Assembly (NCBI GenBank): GCA_021818865.1
Contig: JAKASX010000032.1
Span: 1-34,493 of the forward strand
Length of the DNA stretch: 34,493 nucleotides
Reading direction: 5' to 3'
Source of the DNA: Acidobacteriota bacterium
Lineage (GTDB): Bacteria > Acidobacteriota > Terriglobia > Acidiferrales > UBA7541
Positions 1 through 7,606 of this stretch are shown here, one piece after another. Every line of letters begins with the position of its first letter. Position 1 is the stretch's first letter. The translations under genes and the position numbers were made by a program. The notes beneath the pieces were generated by a model, which was not told the DNA's origin, made no database searches, and was given only the letters and a program-made list of their open reading frames with translations.

Positions 1-23
1 CATTTTGCCGTGGGGGAGCTGTG

Positions 24-383
24 ATGTCTTCGGACCAACCAGAAGCCGCGATTACCGGATTGAAACTCCGCACGCACACGCAGGGCGATGAAACGGTAAT
101 TTATTGCATCGGGAGATTGACGATCGAACACGCCGAAGTTCTGAAGCGGCATGGGAAATCGGTGATCCCGCAGACGAAGCGGCTGGTTTTGGACTTGAAG
201 GAAGTGAACTGGATGGATAGCGCGGGAATCGGCGCGCTGGTGGGGCTCTACGTTTCCGCGAAAAAGGCCGGCTGCGAATTTCTTCTGGTCAACTACAACA
301 AAACGATTCGGGACCTGCTGGGAATCACCCACTTGCTCTCTGTGTTCGAAACGTGCGCGCGAGCAGGCATGCGGGTGCCGTAA
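24..383 (+). CDS. STAS-domain protein, anti-sigma factor antagonist type
   Basis: A 119-residue single-domain STAS protein of the SpoIIAA/RsbV type. The family binds anti-sigma kinases in partner-switching and is controlled by phosphorylation of a Ser/Thr. The signature MDSAGIGALVGLY is visible, with Ser66 as the candidate phosphosite, preceded by the RLVLDLKEVNWMD strand typical of the fold. The length is normal for a stand-alone antagonist. I chose ATG 24 over GTG 21 because GGGGGAG at 12-18 is 5 nt from the ATG but only 2 nt from the GTG. No cognate kinase or sigma factor is seen nearby. Its last 20 codons resemble a gene remnant at 1221-1282. The family is clear; the partner is unknown. 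Confidence 0.9.
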   Translation: MSSDQPEAAITGLKLRTHTQGDETVIYCIGRLTIEHAEVLKRHGKSVIPQTKRLVLDLKEVNWMDSAGIGALVGLYVSAKKAGCEFLLVNYNKTIRDLLGITHLLSVFETCARAGMRVP

Positions 384-496
384 GATAGCGCCCGAATTCC
401 GTTCCCGAGTTCATTTCCTCCGAGACAGGAGCCAATCCATGACGACTGTGATGGCACTGCAGGGCCGCACGGCCTCAACGCTAACGAGTTGAAGCG

Positions 497-1159
497 ATGG
501 CGCATCGCGCTTTCATCTATTGCGTGCTGGCGGCGGTGATTGCCGGTAGCTGCCTGGTGGAGTATTGGGGCGCGCGGGGGCTGGCACGCTTGCCACAGAG
601 GAAACGGCTCCTCGTTGCCGGAGCCATCGCGGCGTTGTGTGCCTTGGGTGCGGTAGCCTTCCGCGGGAGCTTTCTAGCGAGCGATTGTTTCGTCTTGGCG
701 GCGGCGCTGCTCGTGGCAGTGCTCTTGGCACCGCCGCTGCGCTCAGTGGGCGCCCTGGCGGCTTTTCTGCTCACTGGGGCCGTCGCGGACCTCCTGTCCA
801 CCTACATGGGGCCAACGCAGTGGCTGGTGCGCTCATGGATCCACGGCTCGAGGTTGACGGCGATGCGATTCTTGGCGGTTACCGTGCCATTCAAAGGCAA
901 GCCGATACCCGTAATCGGCGTGGCCGACATGCTGTTCTTTGCCGTTTGCGTGACAGTGACAAGGAGGCTCGGCTGGCCAGAGCCGCCGGTTTTCCTCGTC
1001 CCGCTCGCGTCGCTTCTGACTGCACTGGGCGTGGGATTGCTGATCGGCTTGACGCCCGCGCTCCCTTTCCTTGCTGTGGGCGTGTTTGCCTACGTCGGCA
1101 TTTCCGGTCGCCATGGTTCGGGAACACCGAACCATGGGTCGAATTCTGCATTGAGTTAG
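497..1159 (+). CDS. Seven-TM membrane protein, candidate presenilin/SPP-like GxGD aspartyl protease
   Basis: A 220-residue, very hydrophobic protein with about seven predicted membrane segments (roughly 7-24, 38-55, 63-82, 84-101, 137-155, 163-183, 187-203). Segment 4 carries ADLLSTY with Asp98, and segment 5 carries IGVADMLFF with Asp144. After one further helix comes TPALPFLAVG at 186-195. This order (Asp helix, G-x-G/A-D helix, spacer helix, PAL helix) matches TM6 to TM9 of presenilins, signal peptide peptidases and archaeal PSH proteins, which often have DxxSxY around the first aspartate. GVAD departs from canonical GxGD by one residue. Family membership is inferred from motifs and their order, not from a search. 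The Shine-Dalgarno is weak (GAAG at 491-494, GAG at 486-488). A plain unknown membrane protein is the alternative. Confidence 0.6.
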   Translation: MAHRAFIYCVLAAVIAGSCLVEYWGARGLARLPQRKRLLVAGAIAALCALGAVAFRGSFLASDCFVLAAALLVAVLLAPPLRSVGALAAFLLTGAVADLLSTYMGPTQWLVRSWIHGSRLTAMRFLAVTVPFKGKPIPVIGVADMLFFAVCVTVTRRLGWPEPPVFLVPLASLLTALGVGLLIGLTPALPFLAVGVFAYVGISGRHGSGTPNHGSNSALS

Positions 1160-1220
1160 GCCATTTATCGCGCAAGCAAGCCCGAACTGCTGCAGCGAGG
1201 GAGCACATCTGCTTGCTGGC

Positions 1221-1282
1221 TATCAAACACTTGCCCTCGGTGTTTGAAACGTGCGCCAAAGCGGGTATGCGCCTGCCGGAAG
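1221..1282 (+). pseudogene. Remnant of a second STAS gene 3' end
   Basis: This stretch encodes IKHLPSVFETCAKAGMRLP, close to the C-terminus of the STAS protein at 24-383 (ITHLLSVFETCARAGMRVP). The nucleotides are roughly 75% identical to about 322-384 by eye. Only the tail is present: the sequence upstream (about 1160-1220) has no STAS core, and the equivalent of the stop codon has become GGA. It looks like the leftover end of a paralogous gene joined to an RHS fragment by recombination. Confidence 0.6.
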
Positions 1283-1283
1283 G

Positions 1284-2658
1284 ACGGTCACGGGTTTCGC
1301 GCCCGCACGTCGGGCTCGGCAACGAACGGCACGACGACCACCGCCTACAATCCCCTGAACCGCCCCAATCGGATCACCCAGCCTGACGGCAGTTCCGCGA
1401 CGACGCCCGAATCCGGCGCCACGTCCTGCGGTTATGCCGGCGACGGCCTGCGCGTCGAAGAATCCAGCGGCACGCTCTATTGGCCCGCGTATACTGGCCA
1501 GGTGATCGAAGAGACGAACACGAGCGGCGGAGTGCAACGCGACTACATTTTCCTCGCCGGGTGCCGCATCGCGTGGAAGGACTCCTCCGGCAACGTCTAC
1601 TATTATTTCTTGGACGCGATTGGCTCAACGCGAGCGGTCGCAGATTCGAGCGGGAACGTCTGTTTCAGCGCCGATTATTACCCCTACGGACAGGAGAATG
1701 ACTACGACACGTCCTGTTCGCCGACGTACAAGTTCACGGGCTACGAATACGATTCCGAGACGGGAAATTATTACGCATATGCGCGATATTACAATCCGCG
1801 CCTGGGCCGCTTCATGAGCGCCGATCCGTTGGCTGGCTCGGTCGACAATCCGCAATCTCTCAATCGGTACGCGTACGTGCTCAACAACTCGGAGAGCTTT
1901 ATTGATCCGTTCGGCCTACAGTGCTTCGAGAACGGAGATCCCACGTCCTGCCCTCCTTCCCCTCCGCAGTGCTTCCAGCTCGTCTATTGCGAAGGTGGCA
2001 GCGGCGGTGGCACCGGTGGCACGGACAACCCGCCGTGCAGCAGCGTTGCCGTGTATGGGAGCGGCGGTGACATGGCCGCCCGTGCCGTTTTCGCTGACCT
2101 CCTGTACGGCGCTGTCGGCTGCCAGCGACCCGGCACCGATCACGGTCCGACAAGGGTGCAAAAAAATTCGCCGCAAACGCAGGGCCCCCGCTCCTCTATT
2201 GGGCCGGCGGGAGGAACCTGGCAGGCTCCCACGTCAATTGGGTTGGTGAACCTGGCATTTGACGGGCAGCAGTATCTGACCGGAATCGGCGTGCCGCTCA
2301 CAGGCTCGAAGGGTGTGACTGTTGGCGGCTACCACGTTCCGCCAAACACGCTCTTCGGTGCGCAGCTGCTAGCCGGCCGGGGCGTCTCCCCGGGCTTCAA
2401 CAATCCGGCGCAGTCTCCCGGATTCACATCCGGAGAGATAACCACCGCCCGTTTGCCGGTGGCCACTTCACCGAGGTCAACGGGGCCGTCACGGTTGGAG
2501 GGTTCACCCCGTTCTCGGCCTTCACCCCTTCCAGCACGGTCCTCAATAGCCTCAACGCGAACTCTTCGGCACTCCGGGCGGCGTCCGACATCCAAAGTAT
2601 CCTCCAGTTCACCAGCAAGAATGTCAGCTGTCAGTCGCTCTTTGGAGGCGCACAATGA
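1284..2658 (+). pseudogene. RHS-repeat protein C-terminal fragment (5'-truncated, frameshifted)
   Basis: The reading frame lacks a start and enters directly into YD/RHS sequence (AYNPLNRPNRITQPDG, YAGDGLRVEESSGTLYW). The hallmark RHS core end follows: YDSETGNYYAYARYYNPRLG, then GRFMSADPLAGSV and LNNSESFIDPFGL. Intact RHS proteins are very large secreted or surface proteins in which the region after DPxG is a variable C-terminal domain, often a toxin. Here that tail is Cys/Pro/Gly-rich and matches no toxin I recognise. The frame used to about 2440 gives unlikely Ser/Arg-rich sequence afterwards. A frame shifted by one nucleotide gives GGHFTEVNGAVTVGGF and ends LFGGAQ at TGA 2656-2658, so a frameshift lies near 2435-2455. 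The stop overlaps the next gene's ATG. Confidence 0.75.
1433..1486 (+). repeat. 54-bp RHS-core direct repeat, copy 1
   Basis: The repeat starts TATGCCGGCGACGGCCTGCG and ends ATTGGCCC, encoding YAGDGLRVEESSGTLYWP. It matches 3878-3931 with two mismatches. It is the only segment shared by the two RHS fragments and could serve as a recombination site. Confidence 0.85.
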
Positions 2659-3209
2659 GGAAGCTAGCGCTCGGCGCGCTCACCGGCCTCTTGGCTGCCG
2701 CCGGACTCCTTCTGGGGGCCCGGTATGTGGCCCAGCGCAACATGAGGAGGGCCAACCTCTCACCCTTGGCCGACCTGGTAAAGGCCCGGATGGGCGCGGC
2801 AGTGTCGGCGTCCGGAGCGCAAAGTCAAAGCATACGGCGCGAGAGCAACCTGTTTGACACCTACGCCAGGGCGTTTCGGCTCGGGCTGTACGCGGCGCAG
2901 AGGGGCGTGCCGCAACCCAGCTCGCCACCGATCTCGAGCCGGGCGCTCCCGCTGCCCTCCCTCGGCGTCGCCCTAGACGCCTGGGGCCGGCCCTTCTGCC
3001 TTGCGAGGACCGCCGACCGGCTTGTGGTTTACAGCTCGGGCCCGGCCGCGCCCCCTGCGGTCGATTGCCGGTCGGTCCTCACCACAAGTGGCATATCCAA
3101 GCTTGAGACGGGCCGTCTCATTCAGCTCCGCTCCGGTGCACTCCTGCTCGTCCTTGCGCCGAGGGCCCCCACTCCCGCGACGCATCGGTCGCCCGGAGGC
3201 CCGAGTTAG
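2655..3209 (+). CDS. Small single-pass membrane protein coupled to the RHS C-terminus
   Basis: A 184-residue protein with an N-terminal hydrophobic helix (about 4-25, ALGALTGLLAAAGLLLGARY) after a short basic start, so probably membrane-anchored with an exported C-terminal part. Around residues 107-125 it has DAWGRPFCLARTADRLVVYS, reminiscent of the D-x-WG-x-P segment in C-terminal domains of GspG-type pseudopilins; this similarity is weak. The ATG at 2655 overlaps the RHS stop (ATGA), indicating translational coupling. A gene immediately after an RHS tip is often its immunity gene, which makes immunity one possibility; a pseudopilin-like accessory protein is another. No function can be assigned. 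Confidence 0.6.
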   Translation: MRKLALGALTGLLAAAGLLLGARYVAQRNMRRANLSPLADLVKARMGAAVSASGAQSQSIRRESNLFDTYARAFRLGLYAAQRGVPQPSSPPISSRALPLPSLGVALDAWGRPFCLARTADRLVVYSSGPAAPPAVDCRSVLTTSGISKLETGRLIQLRSGALLLVLAPRAPTPATHRSPGGPS

Positions 3210-3317
3210 CCATGACGCATGCAGCCAGCGGCGGCAGTGCGGTGGTGAGCGGTATGTAGACCACAGGTCTACGAGGTTGCGGGGCCGCGCTTTACAGCGA
3301 GGCCAGTCGGGCGGCTT

Positions 3318-3337
3318 GGCGGAGCGCCGGCTCCGCC
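3318..3337. terminator. Perfect 8-bp hairpin downstream of the RHS-linked gene
   Basis: GGCGGAGC (3318-3325), loop GCCG, then GCTCCGCC (3330-3337). It lies about 110 nt after the stop at 3209. No U-tract follows, so intrinsic termination is uncertain; it could be a palindromic repeat. Confidence 0.3.
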
Positions 3338-3543
3338 GAGCATCCTCGGCAGAGCCGGGACTTCTGCTGGCCGGGGAGCCAAGCGCCGAGAACACTACGC
3401 TTCGGCGCGTTTGAGAAAATGAAAGCCCCCGGAACTGGGACACCGTGCAACGGACAATCTACGGACAATTGAGGAGGGTTTGGAAGGCCGCTCGGCTCGT
3501 GAGCGACACCAAAGAAAGCACTCGGATTTTACCCTTAAAACCA

Positions 3544-3586
3544 GTTAACCGAAGGGTTGCAGGCTCGAATCCTACCCGGGGACCCA
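3544..3586 (+). other. tRNA-like 3' half (possible attachment-site remnant)
   Basis: The segment reads like the 3' half of a tRNA from the anticodon loop onward: GTTAAC, a T-arm GCAGG-CTCGAAT-CCTAC (one C/A mismatch, C instead of T at position 54), an acceptor strand CCGGGGA, discriminator C, then CCA at 3584-3586. No matching 5' half (expected TCCCCGG) lies within the preceding tRNA length. tRNA 3' halves are commonly left at junctions of integrative elements. It may equally be a chance resemblance or a dead tRNA-Asn-like gene. Confidence 0.3.
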
Positions 3587-3712
3587 TTCCAAACCTTCCT
3601 CGTTCTATTACGCGGCAACTCCGACTTCAACTGAGGCCAATTTTTTACGGACATTATGGACAATTGGGCTCAATCGGTCCAAACCGCCCGGAGCTAAGAT
3701 CCCGCAGGGCGC

Positions 3713-3940
3713 ATGGTGGCCGAAGAGAGGACCATTGCCGGCGTCACAAAAACGATCGGCTACCCGTACAACCTCGACGGCTCGCTCGCCCCAACCACCT
3801 ACCCCGACGGCCGCACGGCCAATTACACGTTCAACGGCGCGAACGAAATGACCAGCGCCAACGGCGCGAATTACACGTATGCCGGCGACGGCCTGCGCGT
3901 CGAAAAATCCAGCGGCACGCTCCATTGGCCCCCCCATTGG
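3713..3940 (+). pseudogene. RHS core fragment, second piece
   Basis: An open stretch encodes YD-repeat sequence (TKTIGYPYNLDGSLAP, YPDGRTANYTFNGANEMTS, NYTYAGDGLRVEKSSGTLHW), then loses RHS character at a run of seven C around 3930 and continues as unrelated sequence to a stop at 4036. It corresponds to the core just upstream of, and overlapping, the start of the fragment at 1284-2658. No variable C-terminal domain or stop of its own remains, so it is non-functional alone. Confidence 0.7.
3878..3931 (+). repeat. 54-bp RHS-core direct repeat, copy 2
   Basis: Matches 1433-1486 except for GAAA for GAAG and CTCCAT for CTCTAT; the offset between copies is 2445 bp. RHS homology in this fragment stops at the repeat's right end. 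Confidence 0.85.
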
Positions 3941-4103
3941 GCCGCCGGGCAGGCGAGCGCGATTCTCCGAGGACGAGGGGCCAATCCTGAATCTTGGGTT
4001 GCGAATGCGAGCACGAGTCGCCTAGCATGCGGGTGAACGCGCCTCGGTCGCCTTGCCCGGATGCAAAGCGGCCCTCTGGAAACGGTCAGGAGGTCATGAG
4101 CGA

Positions 4104-5306
4104 ATGAATACGAACGCAGGCAAGGCCGCGGCATCCATGGAGGCCGTCGTCGTGGAGGCACTCGATGGCCTGAAGATTGAACTGCCTTCCTGGGGTTTCG
4201 CCGACACGGGAACGCGGTTTGGAAAATTTCTGCAGCCTGCGGCCCAGACGATCGAGGAAAAGCTGGCCGATGCCGGCCAGGTCCACCAGTTCACCGGAAC
4301 TTGCCCAACGGTGGCGTTGCACGTTCTCTGGGATCTGCCGAAGGGGACGAAGCCGCCAGAAATTCTGAAGATGGCGGCGCGCTTTGGCGTGCGTGCGGGC
4401 TCGATCAGCCCGAACGTCTTCGAAGACCAGATCTACAAGCATGGGTCGCTTTCGAACGAGCAAGCGGAGGTACGCAGGCATGCGCTCGATCGCATTCTGG
4501 ATTCCGTGCACATCGCCCAGGAACTGGGATCGCGGGACGTGACTCCGTGGTTCGCCGACGGCTCGAACTATCCCGGGACGGCGAGCATCCGCGCGCGAAA
4601 GCACTGGATGGCGGAAGGATTGAAGCAGGCGCACGACGCCCTCAGCGAGAAGCAGCGCTTGCTGATCGAATACAAGCCGTTCGAGCCGGCGTTCTATCAC
4701 ACCGATATCGCCGACTGGGGCATGGCCTTGACGCTGGCCCGCTACGCCGGGCCGAAGGCGCGGGTGCTGGTCGATACGGGGCACCACTACCAGGCGCAGA
4801 ACATCGAGCAGATCGTCGCGTGGCTGCTCGACGAGGATATGCTGGGCGGGTTTCACTTCAATGACCGGCGGTACGCGGACGACGATCTCACGCTCGGCTC
4901 GATCGACCCTTATCAGGTCTTTCGAATCTTCGCCGAGATCCGCTACTACGAATGGGAAACAGGCCGGCGCGCGGACATCGCCTTCATGATCGATCAGAGC
5001 CACAACCTCAAGGGAAAGATCGAGGAGATGATCCAGACGGCGATGACCGCGCAGGAACTCTACGCCAAAGCCGCGCTCGTCGATTTCGCCGCACTGGCCA
5101 TAGCGCAGCGGGATCAGCGGCTGATCGATGCGGAAACCATTTACAAGGACGCCTTCAGCACCGACGTGCGGCCGAGCGTGCGCGACTGGAGACGGGCCAA
5201 GCGGCTTCCTGAGAATCCTCTGGCGGCGTTCCGGGAGAGCGGGTATATGGAACGCATCAGGCGGGAACGCGCGGGCCGTTCCGCGGCCGCCGGGAAATAC
5301 GCCTGA
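4104..5306 (+). CDS. rhaI: L-rhamnose isomerase (RhaI-type sugar isomerase)
   Basis: A 400-residue TIM-barrel sugar isomerase, expected to convert L-rhamnose to L-rhamnulose in the cytoplasm using divalent metal. It resembles the Pseudomonas stutzeri/rhizobial RhaI branch rather than E. coli RhaA. Visible family segments include HQFTGTCPTVALHVLWD, PWFADGSNYPG, LLIEYKPFEPAFYHTD, VLVDTGHHYQ, GGFHFNDRRYADDDLTLGS and FMIDQSHN, which carry the candidate metal- and sugar-binding His/Glu/Asp residues. I chose ATG 4104 because AGGAGG lies at 4088-4093; ATG 4096 is out of frame and stops after three codons. It is first in a three-gene rhamnose operon, with the next gene starting 36 nt after its stop. 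No dedicated promoter was recognised upstream. Confidence 0.93.
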   Translation: MNTNAGKAAASMEAVVVEALDGLKIELPSWGFADTGTRFGKFLQPAAQTIEEKLADAGQVHQFTGTCPTVALHVLWDLPKGTKPPEILKMAARFGVRAGSISPNVFEDQIYKHGSLSNEQAEVRRHALDRILDSVHIAQELGSRDVTPWFADGSNYPGTASIRARKHWMAEGLKQAHDALSEKQRLLIEYKPFEPAFYHTDIADWGMALTLARYAGPKARVLVDTGHHYQAQNIEQIVAWLLDEDMLGGFHFNDRRYADDDLTLGSIDPYQVFRIFAEIRYYEWETGRRADIAFMIDQSHNLKGKIEEMIQTAMTAQELYAKAALVDFAALAIAQRDQRLIDAETIYKDAFSTDVRPSVRDWRRAKRLPENPLAAFRESGYMERIRRERAGRSAAAGKYA

Positions 5307-5342
5307 ACGGTGCAAGCTTCGAAATCTGGCGGGAGAAATCCG

Positions 5343-7568
5343 ATGAGTCCGCGGGAAGTCCAAGCCGGCCCTGAATTGCATTACCTCAAGGATTTATGGG
5401 ACGAGAACGTCGCGTCCGCGCTCGATGAACCCGAAACTCTTCGCTACCGGTCGAACCTGCTCGGAGCGGATCTGCGCATCACGAACTTTGGTGGCGGCAA
5501 TACAAGCTCGAAACTCAAGCAGCGCGACCCGCTCGAAGACCGGGATGTCGAGGTGCTGTGGGTGAAAGGCAGCGGCGGGGATCTGGGCAGCGCGCAGCGC
5601 GGAGGCTTCGCCACGCTCTATTTGCAAAAGCTTCGCGGCCTGGAGCGAATCTACCGCGGGGTCGAGCACGAAGACGAAATGGTGGACTGCTACCCGCTCA
5701 TCCGGTTCGGCGTGAATCCGGTGGCGCCCTCCATCGATACCGCCTTGCATGGTTTCCTGCCGTTCGTTCACGCCGACCACCTGCATCCGGACTGGGCCAC
5801 GGCGCTGGCAGCAGCGGCCAATGGTCGCGAGCGGCTCGAGGAATACAACCGGCGCTTCGGCCATCACTTGCTCTGGTTGCCCTGGCAGCGGCCGGGATTC
5901 GAGCTGGCGATGATGCTGAAGCGCGCCGTCGAGGCAAATCCCTCGGCTGATGGCGCGGTGCTCGGCTGCCACGGTCTTTTCACCTGGGGCGACACTCAGC
6001 GGGAATGCTACCTGGCGAGCATTCGCATTATCGACCAACTCGGCCAGTTCGTTCAGGAGCATGTGGAACGCAAGGGCGAGAGCTTGTTTGGCGGGTCCCT
6101 CCACTCTGCGCGCTCCGATTCTCGCGAGATCGTTCAGGAAATCTTCCCGTTCCTGCGTGGCCGTGTCTCCAGCCACGAACGCGTGATTGGAAGCTTTAGC
6201 GATCTTCCGGAGGTGCAGCGCTTTGTAAACTCGCGAGACGCCCAGCGGCTGGCGTACCTGGGCACGAGTTGTCCGGACCACTTTGTCCGCACCAAGATTC
6301 GCCCGCTGTTCGTGGCATGGGATCCTGCTAGCGATAGCGTCACGGCCCTCAAGGAGATCCTCGATCGGTCGCTCGCCGAATACCGGCGAGAATACGAACA
6401 GTACTACCGCGAATTCGCCAAGCCGGATTCGCCGGGCATGCGCAATCCCAATCCCAGTGTGGTTCTGGTGCCCGGCGTCGGGATGTTCACCTTCGGGAAG
6501 AGCAAGAAGGAGGCGCGGCTCACCGGCGAATTCTACGTGAACGCGATTCACGTGATGCAGGGAGCGACAGCGCTCGAAAACGGCGCCCCGCCGCAAACCC
6601 TTCCCCAAGCGGGGAAGGCAGCGCCCTCCGGGGCCTTTGCTGTCTGCCGCAACTATGTGGCCTTGCCACCGAGGGAAGCGTTCGGAATCGAGTATTGGCC
6701 GCTCGAAGAAGCGAAATTGCGCCGGCAGCCGCCGGAAAAGGAACTGAGCCGCAAAGTCGCGTTCATTGCGGGTGCCGGGCACGGTATCGGGCGTGAAGTG
6801 GCGTTGCTGGCGGCCAGGCGCGGAGCTCACGTCGTGGCTGCCGATCTCGATCGGGAAGCCGCTGAGACAGTGGATCGGGAAGTAGCTGAGATCGGCGAGC
6901 GGGATGCGGTCGTGAACGCCATGCTCGATATCCGCGAACGCGCTTCGGTGTCCTCCGCCATGGCCAAAGCTGTCGAAACATTCGGTGGAATCGATATCCT
7001 CGTGAACACGGCAGCATTGTTTCCTGCCTCGGCCGATGGCCAGATCACCGATGAACAGTGGCGGCTGACGCTCGAGATCAATGTGACGGGGAATCATCTA
7101 TTGACTTCGGAGGCCGAGAAGATCTTCAGCCGACAGGGGCTTTCCGGAGCGGTCGTGCTCACCAGCTCCGCGAATGCCGTGGTCGCCAAACGAGGCAGCG
7201 AGGCCTACGACGTGAGCAAGGCCGCGGTGAGCCACCTTGTGCGTGAACTGGCGGTGCGGCTGGCTCCGCGCGTCCGCGTGAACGCCATTTGTCCGGCCAC
7301 CGTGGTCAAGGGTTCAACCATGTTCCCACGCGAGCGCGTCCTGGCTTCGCTTTCCAAATATGGGCTTGAACACAGCGCGCAGGAATCAACGGACGAACTG
7401 AGGAGAAAACTGGCGCATTTTTATGCTCGGCGGACGCTGATTGGCGTGAGTATCGATCCGGCGGATTGCGCCGAGGCCATACTTTTCCTGGCCAGCGAGC
7501 GCTCGCGCTGCACGACGGGGCATCTGTTCCCCGTGGATGGTGGGCTGGTCGAGGCGTTCCTGCGATAA
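5343..7568 (+). CDS. rhaD: Bifunctional rhamnulose-1-phosphate aldolase / short-chain (lactaldehyde) dehydrogenase
   Basis: A 741-residue fusion. Residues about 1-440 form a class II aldolase domain (RITNFGGGNTSSK, WVKGSGGDLG, HADHLHPDW, GCHGLFTWGD). Residues about 465-741 form a Rossmann short-chain dehydrogenase with GAGHGIGRE for NAD binding, a TSSAN serine, YDVSK (Tyr622) and a C-terminal VDGG. The family cleaves rhamnulose-1-phosphate to dihydroxyacetone phosphate and L-lactaldehyde, and the SDR half is thought to oxidise the lactaldehyde. ATG 5343 is preferred over GTG 5310 because GGGAG lies at 5331-5335. The linker near residues 420-435 (QTLPQAGKAAPSGAF) looks low-complexity. It lies between the isomerase and kinase genes. 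Confidence 0.94.
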   Translation: MSPREVQAGPELHYLKDLWDENVASALDEPETLRYRSNLLGADLRITNFGGGNTSSKLKQRDPLEDRDVEVLWVKGSGGDLGSAQRGGFATLYLQKLRGLERIYRGVEHEDEMVDCYPLIRFGVNPVAPSIDTALHGFLPFVHADHLHPDWATALAAAANGRERLEEYNRRFGHHLLWLPWQRPGFELAMMLKRAVEANPSADGAVLGCHGLFTWGDTQRECYLASIRIIDQLGQFVQEHVERKGESLFGGSLHSARSDSREIVQEIFPFLRGRVSSHERVIGSFSDLPEVQRFVNSRDAQRLAYLGTSCPDHFVRTKIRPLFVAWDPASDSVTALKEILDRSLAEYRREYEQYYREFAKPDSPGMRNPNPSVVLVPGVGMFTFGKSKKEARLTGEFYVNAIHVMQGATALENGAPPQTLPQAGKAAPSGAFAVCRNYVALPPREAFGIEYWPLEEAKLRRQPPEKELSRKVAFIAGAGHGIGREVALLAARRGAHVVAADLDREAAETVDREVAEIGERDAVVNAMLDIRERASVSSAMAKAVETFGGIDILVNTAALFPASADGQITDEQWRLTLEINVTGNHLLTSEAEKIFSRQGLSGAVVLTSSANAVVAKRGSEAYDVSKAAVSHLVRELAVRLAPRVRVNAICPATVVKGSTMFPRERVLASLSKYGLEHSAQESTDELRRKLAHFYARRTLIGVSIDPADCAEAILFLASERSRCTTGHLFPVDGGLVEAFLR

Positions 7569-7606
7569 GGAATTGCCAGGGTTTCGAGAGAAACTTCGGA
7601 AAGTAA

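Larger units (their letters stand above)
3210..3712. other. Non-coding interval with hairpins and a tRNA-like fragment
   Basis: No convincing gene is present. A perfect 8-bp hairpin lies at 3318-3337, and a 7-bp stem (GCGCCGA/TCGGCGC) lies at about 3383-3408. GGACAAT occurs at about 3456 and 3468, with a related GGACATTATGGACAATT near 3649. A tRNA-like 3' half is at 3544-3586. The mix of hairpins and a tRNA-end fragment between two RHS pieces suggests recombination debris. Confidence 0.5.

Noticed and set aside
565-1386. Long plus-strand open frame across the presenilin-like gene
   Set aside because: It is a shifted frame of the 497-1159 membrane protein, Arg/Gly-rich and without a ribosome site. 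Only its short STAS-like tail (1221-1282) is meaningful and is listed as a remnant.
4086-5381. 431-codon minus-strand open frame opposite rhaI
   Set aside because: Exact antisense of the rhamnose isomerase gene; GC-rich codon bias keeps it open and no family motif is present.
5394-7097. 567-codon minus-strand open frame opposite rhaD
   Set aside because: Antisense shadow of the aldolase-dehydrogenase; His/Arg-rich with no domain signature.
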